Below are positions 37,200 to 48,189 of a stretch of DNA of 64,000 bases, piece after piece. Origin of the DNA: Calonectria ilicicola (taxonomy: Eukaryota; Ascomycota; Sordariomycetes; Hypocreales; Nectriaceae); contig CP085831.1 in the NCBI GenBank assembly GCA_020809705.1, positions 4,278,001 to 4,342,000 of the forward strand. Direction: 5' to 3'. The position numbers were made by a program, and so were the translations under genes. Each line of letters starts with the position of its first letter. The stretch's first letter is position 1. The notes beneath the pieces are model-generated. The model made no database searches and was not told the DNA's origin. It saw nothing but the letters and a program-made list of their open reading frames with translations.

Positions 37200-40100
37200 A
37201 GCCTTAGAACCCTTCCTAAGAAAAGCTGCCGATATAGTCTTTTTTTTACTTAAATAAAAGAATACTTTTACTTCTTTTTAATCTAACTTATAATTTTTAA
37301 AGTTTAAGTACTATATATTAAAATTCTTCTTTAAGAAGATATAGAAGTATAATTTAAATTTATTATAAAAGATTATTTAGAAAATAAGGATAATATTAAT
37401 TAAATTAAAGAAATTTAAGAGATCTTTAGAGATTAGGAAAATTTTAAAATTATTATTAAAAATAATTTTAATATAATTAATATAGAATAATAAACTATAA
37501 ATTAATTATATAAATTTAAATAAATAAAATCTTATAATTAGTATTTAATTAAGTTTAAAATAATTATAATATAAATAATCTAAGATAATAATATACTAAT
37601 AGAACTTTATTATAGAGATTTAAAGAGTGAAGTTAAGAATAAAATCTATAAGGAAAACTGGCTAGAAAAACTCTTAAAGTATATTAAAAATATTATTAAA
37701 ATTAATAAAAGATAATTTAATTAATATAAAGAATATATTTAAGATAATAAAACCTTATATATCCTAAATAAAGAAAAAACCTAGAATAAGTAGCAAAGTA
37801 CTATATATAGGACTTATTTAGAACCAATAGAATTTAATACTACCTAAGATTATAATAAAAGTAAAATTACCTACTTTAATTATAGAAAGAAAGGATATAA
37901 ATCTTTTAAATATTACTTTTTAAAAATAGGAAATTAATTTAAATCTATATTAGAAGGATAGAAATAACTTAATATTATAAAAACTTAATAGACCTTAGTA
38001 TTAAAAGGGAAAGAGAATATTATAGGAAAAATTATTCTTACTATTATTAGGAAATATAAACTAACTATTATAGTTAAGTAGTATATAGAAGATTATAAAT
38101 TATATAAAATAAAATTTATTTTATAATAAGAAATTAATAAAATTATCTAAAAAGTATAATTAATTTAATAAAAAAGCTAGTCCTATTTTCTCTATAAATA
38201 GCTAGAATGAGCTAAGAAGATAGGAATCCCTGCATTTATTCTAGATATATATACTAATAAAGTACTAGTATAATAGAATACTTATATTTATAATAAAAAT
38301 AGAAATAGGAAATAGATAATTAATATTAAAAGAATGGCTTAATAAATCAAAGAACCTTTATAGAATGGAGATAAAGTCTTCTTACTTGCATAAAGCAAAT
38401 GGCAATTAGGAAATTATAACCCCTAATCTATCTAATATAAGAAGGATGATCCTAGATTAAATATAGTATATAAAGAATATAAAAATATTTTATAAATAAG
38501 TTATTATAATTATAATTACCTTTAATATATAAAGCAAAAATAATATATAATATACTTCTTTATTAGGATAGAAGATATGATTATCTATTATAATTATAAA
38601 AGATATTTTAATTAATATAAAATAATAAAAAGAAATCCCTATTATTAGTTTATTATATTAGACCTAGGTAAGCTTAAGTTCTCTAATTATAATAAGCTAT
38701 CTTAGAATAAATATTAAAACCTTAAATATAATATCTATATAATAAATAAAGTAATAGCCTAGTACTAAGTAAAATTAAAAAATAAGCAAAGCCCTTTATA
38801 AAAAAGCAGTAGAAGCAGCTAGAGTAATAATCTCTAAAGTTACTAAAAGAACTTCTTAAAAAGCTTTATACTTTATAATTAAAGAGTAATCTTAATAATA
38901 ATTAAAAATAAAAGTAAGAATTAAAAAGAAATAATATAATATTATAATAAATAGTAAAATTAAATAAAATTATATTAATTCTTAAGTAATTAATTAACTT
39001 TAGCTACTATAAATAATAAAAGCTAATCTATATAAAATTATTAATATAAAAGGAATCTCTTTTAATTATAATAATAATATTATAAATAAAAAGATTAATT
39101 ATTTAAAAGTCTTTATTAAAGAAAAAAATTAAAAAATAATCTTTAATATTATTAATATTAGATAATATAATCTAGTTTTAGGGTATTTATAATTATATTA
39201 ATATAACCCTAATATCTACTAATATACTAGCTAGATATAAATATCTAAGGAGTATAATATAGCTAGTAATATTTCTATAAGCCTAATTAAAAGATCTTAA
39301 ACTTCTAGCCTTAATTAAGTAAAAGATATAAGTAAAAGAGAATCTTTATTATTTAAAGAAATAAAATATAAATATAAAAATAATTAGAAAAGGTAATAAT
39401 AATAGATTATTATATACTTTAGAATATAATTCTAATAAATTAATAAAAGTCTTAAAGAAATAAAGATTAAAGTAGAAATAAATAGATTATATAATATACC
39501 CTTATAATACTAAATCTATAAAAAGCCCTTTATAAAAGAACTAGATACTAGATTACTTAAGTTTAGTTAGTAAGATCATAAAATCATCCTTAAAGATAGA
39601 TCTAATATCTAATTTTATTTTATTTATAATCTTAATTAAATTAAGCTTAATATTCTAAAGGAATATATCTAAGATATATTTAAAAAGAGATATATCTATA
39701 TTTTAAACTCTAAAGTTAGTTATTTTATTATATTTATATTTAAGAAAAATAAGAAGCTATATCTTATTATAGATTACTAATAATTTAATAATATTATTAT
39801 TAAAGATTATACTTTATTACTATTAATTAATAAAATAAAAGATTATCTTTATAAAGCTAATATCTTTATTATATTAGATCTTAAAGAAGTATATAATCTT
39901 ATTTATATTAAAGAGAAATATAAATAGAAAACTACTTTCTAAATAAAGTTTAGATTATTTAAATATCTAATTATACCTTTTAAACTTATAAATATACTAA
40001 TATTATTTTAATAAATAATAATTAATATATTATAAGAATACTTAGATATTTTTATTATCTATTATTTAAATAATATCCTTATTTTCTTTAAAAATAAAAA

Positions 40101-42400
40101 AGAATATAAAAAATATATTTATAAGATCTTAAAAGCTCTCTAAAATACCAAACTTTTAATTAAATTAAAAAAAGTAAATTTTATATTTAAAAAGTAGAAT
40201 TTCTAGAATATATTATTAACCCTAATAAAATTCATATAGATCTAAAGAAAGTTATTATAATAAAAGATTAAAAAGAACCTATTAATATAAAGGAAATATA
40301 AGCCTTCTTTAGATTTATTAATTATTATTAAAGATTTATTAAAGGATTTAGTAGAATTACCTTAAGTATAATAGAACTAATTAAGAAAGAAATTATCTTT
40401 TAATAAAAAAATAAAATATAATAATTATTTAAAATTATAAAAAATGCTATTTTAGAAGAACCTATCCTTACAATATTCGACCCTAATAAGCCTATAGAGC
40501 TAGAAACCGATACATCAGACTTCGCCTTAGGGGCCCAGATCAGACAACGAGATGAACAAGGAAACCTACATCCTATAGCCTTCTACTTATATAAGCTGTA
40601 TAGTCTTGAATTAAATTACTCTATTTATGATAAAGAATTCCTTATTATTGTAAATACTTTTAAAGAATTCTAATAATATTTATTAAAAAGTAATTATAAA
40701 ATTATAATATATATAGATTATAAAAATATCTCTTACTTTATAATAATTTAAAAATTTAATAAAAGATAATTATAATATATTAAATATCTCTCTAAGTTTG
40801 ACTACTAAATTATCTATATTAAAAGAACTAAAAATAGCTATGTTAATATAATCAGCCACTAACCTAACTATAATATAGAAAAATCAAAAATATAGAAAAA
40901 ACTATTAATCTATAATACTAATAGAGGCCTAGAATAAGCCTTAATTAGTAGAATAATAATAAGAATAAAGAAAATAATTACTACTATAAGAATAGAAGGA
41001 TTACTATATATAACCAGAACTATTACTATAGAAATTCTAATATAATAAATAGAATAAGATAATCTATTATTAAGGAAAATTGAAGAATATAATCTAGTAC
41101 TTTTAGAAGAAAAGAAAATAAACTACTTATAAGTACTAGAGGAATATTAAATAGAATTAATAAAGGATATTTATAAATATCCTTTATATAGTTATAAAAG
41201 TATTAATAAAATCTTTAAATAAGTTAAATAGATATTTTCCTTTAATAAAATAAAAAAGAAAGTTAAATAGATATATAAAGAATATAGCCTATATTAATAC
41301 TTTAAAAACCAAGATATAAACTATATAGATTATCACAACTATCCTCTATTACATAACAATCATAAGATTTAATTATAATGGACTTTATTACTAACCTTCT
41401 TTTATTAGTAGACCCTACTATAGGAGTATATTATAATAGTATTTTTATTATTATTAATTATTTTATAAAAGTAGTATATTACCTTTCTTATAATAAAGTA
41501 ATAAAAGAAGAATAATTTATTTATCTTTTCTTTTAATATATAATTATTATATATAGATTATTAACTAAAATTATTTTAAATAAAAGATAATTATTTATAT
41601 TTAAGTTTTAGTAAAGCCTGATATTCTTAATAAGATTAAACTATAAGCTAAGTATAGTCTTTTACTCTTAAATAAATAAATAAACTAAATATTAAAACTA
41701 GGAAATTAAGTAATATCTATAATACTATATTAACTATAAATAAACTAATTAAGTAGAAAAATTACCTATTATATAATTAATATATAATATATTTTATAAT
41801 TATAATATTAAAATAATATTAATGAAAGCTAACTTTGGCTTTATACTAGATACTTATTAAGCCTCCTTAGAAGATATAATCTAAGTAAAAGCTATAATTA
41901 AGTTAAATAATCTAAGAAAATTATATAAAGAAATAAAGATAGAATTTAAGTTTATTTATAATATAATAAAAAGATATTATAATTTAAAAAGATTAAAAAG
42001 ACTATCTTTCTTAAAGGAAGATATAATCTACTTAATAATAAAAAATCTTATAATAAAAAAATAAAATAAAAAGATTAACTTTATATAAATTAAATTATAC
42101 CTAATTAAAAAAAATATTAAAAAATAATTATAAATTTAATCTCTTAGATAATATTAAGGTCTACTTTATCTTCTATATCTTATTATTAGAATTAGGTAAT
42201 AATATCTAGGTGAATATAGGATCTAAATATAAACTATAAATAGAAAATCTAGAAGACTAATAGAAAGTTAAGAAGATATTATAAAGAAAAAGAAAGATAA
42301 AAAATTTAAAATTAAATAAAAAGATTATAAAGAAATAACCTAAGAATCAATAAAATACCTTATATATTACTTAAAAATACTAGAAGTATTTCTAAAGATA
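37200..42400 (+). pseudogene. gag-pol of copy B
   Basis: Collinear with copy A and equally frame-broken. Visible pieces: knuckle remnant YFNYRKKGYKSFKYYF (37868-37915); protease LVLGYL-LY-YNPNIY (about 39175-39220); RT VYNLIYIKEKYK and YYLNNILIFF (both catalytic Asp changed to Asn); RNase H with ELETDTSDFALGAQIRQ; an integrase GYKSINKIFK-like zinc region near 41195-41225; and a C-terminal chromodomain-like helix-rich segment. The interior is 6097 bp between the LTRs. Confidence 0.8.
40446..40670 (+). other. RIP-spared RNase H patch, 75 open codons
   Basis: Within the wrecked pol of copy B this stretch has no stop and a normal-looking codon mix with several CpG and CpA sites. It encodes EEPILTIFDPNKPIELETD (with the catalytic Asp), TSDFALGAQIRQRDEQGN, HPIAFYLYKLYSLELNY and SIYDKEFLIIVNTFKEF. 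The matching part of copy A (24064-24290) is also less mutated than its surroundings but carries stops. Strong codon-level conservation makes it the best anchor for family assignment. Confidence 0.85.
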
Positions 42401-43235
42401 TAATACTAAATAAACCATTAAGATCAATAATATTCCAATTAATAATATCTAGAGCCTCTAAGGACTAAGTACCAACCACTACCTTCAATTCAACCTAACC
42501 TATATTATCTAAATTATTAATAAATAATAACCTATAATAAACTATCTTCTTACCTTATAACTTTAAAAGGTATTTTTATTTATATAATTAAATTAATTAA
42601 GCTAAAACCTTGTTTAATTTTGTTTAAGTAGTAAGTATTTCCTTCTTAGCTTATTCCTTAGCTTGCTTTAGATATTCTAATTTTTTACTTAATTTTATTA
42701 TTACTTATACTTATTAATAAAAATAACTAGAAGTATTTAAAAAATCTTTTATAAGAATTTATTATAATATTAAAAGTATTATAAAAATAATTATAATATA
42801 TATATTTATTATAATAGAAAAAATAAGCTATTATTTAGCAATAAAGCCCTTTAGATGAATAGAAAGAATAAGGTATAATGTTATAATCAAAGCTAGCAAT
42901 ATCATTAGAAAGCTAGGTATAATGATAAGCGGATTTGCTAGATATACTATTAGTACTATAACTCTTAGAATTTTTATAAGTCTAAGTTAGGACATATAAA
43001 AAGGTAATTACACTAAGGTTAAGTATATAGTTTTAAGGATAAGAACTAATAAAGAGAGGACATCATATTATAACCTATACTAGACTAGAGTGATCACAAC
43101 TATTAAAATGAACATTAGATCTACCTACCCTAGACTATAATTACCATACTAATTATAATTACTTATATAATTATAATATAATTATTATAAAAATTACCAA
43201 AATAATAAATAATTATCTATTAATATAAAAGTATA

Positions 43236-45093
43236 ACGTACACCATAAGCATACGCCGCAAATAAGCATACACTATAAAAATCCCTTATATACAACACAA
43301 ACCATTCAATTAATTGCTTCTTAATAACTAACTATATCCCAACCAACTATTAAGGCTAAAACTCTTCTTACCCTTCAAGCCCTTTAAGGTCCCTAAAAAA
43401 TAAATATCCAAAAGATTATAAAAATTTATAAAGTTGATAAGAAAAAGCTATATTGTTAGTAATAAAGTATTCAATCTTAAAGTAATTAGGTCTTTTTATT
43501 ATATAAGCTATCTAATCTAAAAGAAAAGATAATAATTAAATTTATTCTAGATTTAAATTTTTAAGGATTTTCTTTAAGATTTTATAGTATTAAGGAAATA
43601 ATTAATTAATTATTTATTAATTAAAATATATAATTTATTAATAAGTATTAGGCTTTAAATTTTATTAAGTAATAATTAGAGCTTAAAATATATTTTTTTA
43701 TAAATATAATTATAAAAGAGCTAAATATAAAGATTTAAAAATAATTAGTAATTGGTTTTAGCTTATAACTAATATAATAGGTAAATATAATATTAGATTA
43801 AATAATATATATAATTTTAATAAGATTAGCTTTATAATAAGTATTATTATAAGTGGAATTATTATAATAAAGGTAAAAAGATATTTAAACCTAAAATTAA
43901 TCTAGCCTAGAAATCAAGAATAGATTATAATAATTAAAGTAATTAATATAAGAGGCTAGGCAATCCTACCATTTCTTATTATTATAAGCTAATATTATCT
44001 TACTAATTAATATAAAGAAAGCAATCTTCTAGGCAATTAGGCTATTATAATTACTTAAAATAGCTAAACTGATAATAAAATAGATCTTAAGTAATTAAAG
44101 CACTTTAATTATTATATAAGCAATTAATTAATTAATTACTATTATCTTTTAATTCTTAATAAATATAAAAGTTATTATTTAATTAAATTTAAGAAATATT
44201 ATAAGAATAATAAAATTATTATATTTTATATACTATCTAATTTATCTCATCTACTTCAGCCACTTAATATTACATACTTTAAGCTATTAAAAACAGCATA
44301 TAGGAAGAAAATAAAGAATCTAATCAGATGCTCTATAACCTACATTTTAAAGACCAATTTCTTCCTAGCCTTTTATAATATATACTAAGCTATTATAATA
44401 GAAAGTAATATTAAGGCAGGTTTTAAAGGAGCTAGGCTTAATCCTTTAAATGTAGAAAATATTATATTAAAGCTTAATATATAGCTATAAATACTAATAC
44501 TATTTAATTAAATAATTAAGCCTACTACCCCTTAAACCTTAAAGACTCTAAAGAATATTACTAAGACTAGCTTATAGTTTAAGTATTTTAAAAGGTAAAT
44601 TAGAAGACTTTAAAGTACCTCTCTAAAATCTATTATTAAGGTATTATAATTACTTTTTAAAAAATAAAGGCTATTATATATAAGATAGTTTTATTAAAAG
44701 TTAAAATTTAAGATCTTAAATAAGTAAATAAGATATTAAGTAAATATTATAGATCTAAAAGAACTTAATTATAAAATAAAAAAATAATAATAATAAATAA
44801 TATAAAAAAAGTAATAAATTAAATAAAAATTAATATCTAAATATAGATAGAAATATTATAAAATAATAATTAAAAAAAGTTAATATAATTAGGCAATAGG
44901 CATTATAGGACTTATAGTAAGATTGATTATAATTTAAGAATATACCAAGTGATTATTAAGACCTTTAATAAAGAGAATAGTAATTAGAACCAATTGATTA
45001 AATGCTTTATAATGTTTTTATCTTAATTTGAAAATAGGATATAGTGAAAAGTGTGGCGTATGCTTATTTACGGCGCATGCTTATGGTGTATGT
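43236..45093 (+). mobile_element. Fot1/pogo-like DNA transposon, copy 3 (TIR type C), in copy B 3' LTR
   Basis: 1858 bp, flanked by TA (43234-43235 and 45094-45095). Ends read ACGTACACCATAAGCATACG and, reversed from the right, ACATACACCATAAGCATGCG. Each end contains an ATAAGCATAC motif repeated at 17 bp. The interior carries a plus-strand transposase relic (next entry). Its presence in the LTR shows it arrived after copy B. Confidence 0.95.
43330..44800 (+). pseudogene. Fot1-like DDE transposase of copy 3, RIP-destroyed
   Basis: Collinear blocks of the Fot1/pogo family: NLKEKIIIKFILDLNF (about 43517-43560, CENP-B-like DNA-binding region), NFNKISFIISIIIS (about 43810-43860, first catalytic Asp region, now N-K), LLILNKYKSYY (about 44140-44175, second Asp now Asn), SNLSHLLQPLNITYFKLLK (about 44230-44290, third Asp now Asn), AYRKKIKNLIR, FFLAFYNIY and GFKGARLNPLNVENIILKLN (about 44405-44485). 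All three catalytic acids have become Asn through the same G-to-A change. Numerous TAA/TAG stops. This is the best-preserved protein signal among the six Fot-like copies. Confidence 0.88.
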
Positions 45094-45291
45094 TATAAAT
45101 AGATTAATTATATTATAGGAAATAGAATAGATTAGCTTTTAATATAATTTAATTACCTTAATTATAATTAACTATTACCTAATATAATACTTCCATTGCT
45201 CTATTTACTATAACACACTTAACCATCCTGCCAACAATAAACCCTTCATTCTGATTAGTTCATCAAGTTGGGAATTAACCAGACCGTTACA

Positions 45292-46188
45292 CAAATATTT
45301 AATATGCGCTTGATCTAGGTACTAGGATAGGCATTTGGGCCATAGAATTTGCAGAGTAAGGCTAAGTCCTTCTTATTACTTTAAATATATATATATTATC
45401 AACAAATTCTAATTATTAAACATTAGAAAATATCCATCCATAGAGGTAATTAGGAATAATTTAAGCCCCATATAGCCTAATTTATACTATTATTATTTAT
45501 TTTAGTATCTAGGTGGTTAATATTTTATGTAAGGTCCCTCTAAACTATGTATTTAAGGTAAATAATTTTAAAACAGAGTGGCCATTTGGAAAAAAGTTCG
45601 ACTATATCCATGCCTGAGAACTCAGAGGATATATAACTGATATTAAACAATTATTTCATTAAACATACAAACATTTAATTTCTGGAGACTACATCGAGTT
45701 ACAAGCAATCGATCCAAGATTTAAATCTGACGATAAGACTTCTAATAATGCGATAAACGCTCAAATATAGGCTAGCAGCCTGTATGAGAGAATAGGGAAA
45801 CTTAGAAAGCCGATAGATTGCATGGCCGAATAGGCCGCCTAGTTAAAAGACGCCGGTTTCATCAATATTGAAACCGATATACAAAAAATTTGAATATTTT
45901 CTAATACTTGATAATTTTCTATGGCTTGTGTAGCTAGATTCTAATACTGGATTGCAGGTTCCTATCGGCGTATGGCCGGAAGATTGAGCTATGAAGGAGA
46001 TTGGCATATTCTAGTTCTATCAGCAAAATGCCTTTATTTAGTTATATATACCTAGGGTATTTATATGTGTATTAAATTGGAACTAAATGTAGGTAGATAT
46101 TTTTTTAGCCAAAGTGAGAAGCAATTTTTGAAACCCATTGATCTATCTTTATATCTAAGCATATTACATTTAGGCAAAGAAGCCTTAA
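45292..46188 (+). pseudogene. LaeA-like SAM-dependent methyltransferase, 3' half
   Basis: Continues the gene cut at 36582. Right after the target duplication comes SAM motif I, YALDLGTRIGIWAIEFA (45303-45353). A GTAAGG donor at 45356 and a TTTTAG acceptor at 45500-45505 bound a 150-bp intron. The next exon reads VPLNYVFKVNNFKTEWPFGK (45534 on), KFDYIHA (45591-45611), SGDYIELQAIDPRFKSDDK (about 45681-45735), KPIDCMAE and LKDAGFINIETDIQKI (to 45890). A second short intron, ending GCAG at 45957, precedes VPIGVWPED, MKEIGIF, IFLAKVRSNF-NPLIYLYI and AKKP, ending at TAA 46186-46188. This is the standard order of the family (the WPxxEFDYIHxR, PGGyiE and GxWPxDxxxKeIG blocks). Stops, mostly TAG/TAA at Gln-type positions, disable it. 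Confidence 0.85.
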
Positions 46189-46497
46189 TATAATTCAATC
46201 ATATCTCACATCCGCCTGCCTTGCTGAGAATTAAGGAAGTTTTTAAGATTTTTATACAATCTTTAAATCAAAGCTATATCTATTGCTCTAGCAGAAGTAC
46301 TATGCGGAGAAGTAGGGCCAAGGCTCATCAAGGAGGAAGTACAGCTAGGAGGTACGACAATTAGACGAAGAAAAGAATGTAATCTAGACACAAGTAAGAG
46401 AATCATACACAGCCAATACAATAAAGCTAAGCACAAACAATAGTCAGACGCCCAAGCCTTATACCTCAAACCTTATGGCAACTAAATAAGAGAGTGA
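46189..46497 (+). pseudogene. Open-frame remnant downstream of the methyltransferase, unrecognised
   Basis: The same phase continues past the methyltransferase stop with protein-like content: AISIALAEVLCGEVGPRLIK, EEVQLGGTTIRRRKECNLD and KRIIHSQYN (46267-46440 open), ending at TGA 46495. An overlapping minus-strand frame (46263-46469) is less protein-like in composition. It may be the start of another gene or a chance extension; no family recognised. Confidence 0.3.
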
Positions 46498-48189
46498 CTG
46501 ATTCCCTCTTATTATAAATATGGAGGAATAGGAGAATGTCCACCATAAGTGCAGCTCCTAAATATTTAAGAAAATATTTTTAGACCTTAGGAGCTAATAA
46601 ACTTATATTTTATCTTACTTGCATATTAAATAATACTTATTTATAGATATTATAGTACTAATTTATTTATCCTACTATTACTTATATTAAGTTAGATAAA
46701 AGTAGTAATTATATTTTTTAATATATAGATAGAATTCTTTATAAATATTACCTTCTATTATATATAAATACTACTATCCTTAATTTACTATATTTCTTTA
46801 CAATATTATTGGCGTAAGGTATTTATTGAAGAGAAATCAATCTTGCAATCTTTCAGATCTTATTGCAAAAACATAGGAAGGGTAAATTGAGAATTACAGG
46901 TACAGGTCCAAACCCAAAGTCTTTCTACCTTACATACTAGGCACTAGTAAAATTATAAAACTCATTCCTTAGATATCAGTAGAATATTATTCCACCAGCC
47001 TATAATAACATATATCCTGGAGTTATAATCTTGTCAATAACAACATTAATTATATGGTATTTTTTGTAAGAATAATAGATCTATAGCATGATATACTATG
47101 AGCCATTTCTAGCCTTAGGCAACCTAAATATTAAGAGTTACTTTTAAGATAAAGACCACTCGCTAGCCTTTTTGGCCTAAATTAGTTTTCTATTCTCCAA
47201 GTAATATCAGCCACATATACTACAGATAGTTTACATATGAGGAGCAAACAAAACTACCGTATCCACTTTTGGCCTCCTAAGTATCTCATTCAAACCCATT
47301 CTAATAGTCGGATTGTAGGCAAATTAATTAATATTAAATCCAAATTTGGCCATACTTGGGTTTTTATGAACCCACTTTTGACCCACTTAATTAATATAAC
47401 GGTTTCTTATTTAGGTTAGAATACGGTCAAGATAGGAGAGTATAACTGGCTTACAGTAGCCCCGTTTAGTTTTAGCGTTATTATTCTGCCGGACAAACTA
47501 AGATATATTTCTGCTAGATAAAAGGGTTCTCATCGCCTTTCGCTTGATCTTTGTCCTACATCTTTTTTTAGTTATATCGAACTTAACCAGAACCACAGAT
47601 AGTAAGATCATTCACCCAAAGAACAATCAACTTTGGTCGTACTAAGGGTGGCTTCCCCACTAAGACTTTTAAACCAATCCTAATGCGAACCTTTCATATC
47701 CCCTACTAAAGAGATGGCATTGAAAAAGGGAGATAATAGATTCTGCGGGTGATTGGACCAATGGTCTAGGAAAAGGGAAGGCTAAGGTAGTAGTAACAAT
47801 CTACATTTAGATGTATTAGGTAATATAACTGAAAAATTGCAACTGTTGCTTATTACTTCTTACCATAGTCAATCTTTATTTAATATATATCTTTACTAAA
47901 TCTATCCTATACTAAGTAAGATTAGATATTAATTTTTTATAATTTATGGTTATAAAATCTATAGCAAATAAAAACTTATATTTATACACACTTATACTCT
48001 CTACCATCTTCTCTAACTTGTAGCCTTACTAATTGGCTTTTTTTTCTTAATTAGATCTAGCTATTGTTTAATAGCCCCAGCAGTCTAGGTTTGGAGAAGG
48101 ATGGCTATCCTATTAAGTGGCATACCTGCCCTATCCTACATAACAATAAGATTTTCTTCTTCCAATATTTATGCTTTATATTTTTCTTG
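46498..48189. other. Unassigned, mixed composition
   Basis: AT-rich at 46560-46800, more balanced afterwards. A 60-codon plus-strand frame at 47237-47419 (MRSKQNYRIHFWPPKYL...) has no recognised content. No repeat family seen. The end adjoins the 3' end of the minus-strand relic. Confidence 0.4.

Larger units (their letters stand above)
36583..45291 (+). mobile_element. Full-length chromodomain Ty3/gypsy retrotransposon, copy B, inside a methyltransferase gene
   Basis: LTRs at 36583-36968 and 43066-45291 (the latter split by Fot-like copy 3), flanked by a perfect 5-bp target duplication CAAAT (36578-36582 and 45292-45296). The interior parallels copy A: gag with knuckle remnant (37868-37915), protease (about 38905-39250), RT (about 39680-40180, active site YYLNNILIFF near 40065), RNase H (40446-40800), integrase (41110-42050) and chromodomain (about 42250-42400). 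A purine tract AAAGAGAGGA (43051-43060) precedes the 3' LTR. RIP has destroyed the frames except a patch in RNase H. Excising the element and one CAAAT restores the methyltransferase reading frame. Confidence 0.95.
43066..45291 (+). repeat. 3' LTR of copy B, split by Fot-like copy 3
   Basis: Starts TATTATAACCTATACTAG and ends CCAGACCGTTACA. The halves 43066-43235 and 45094-45291 join at a duplicated TA to give an LTR collinear with 36583-36968. The outer end (45190-45291) is spared by RIP. Confidence 0.93.

Noticed and set aside
46263..46469. 68-codon minus-strand frame
   Set aside because: The opposite strand has a more protein-like frame in the same place, continuing the phase of the methyltransferase; the minus frame is probably its shadow.
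47237..47419. 60-codon plus-strand frame
   Set aside because: No recognisable content, no neighbours in frame and no splice or context support.
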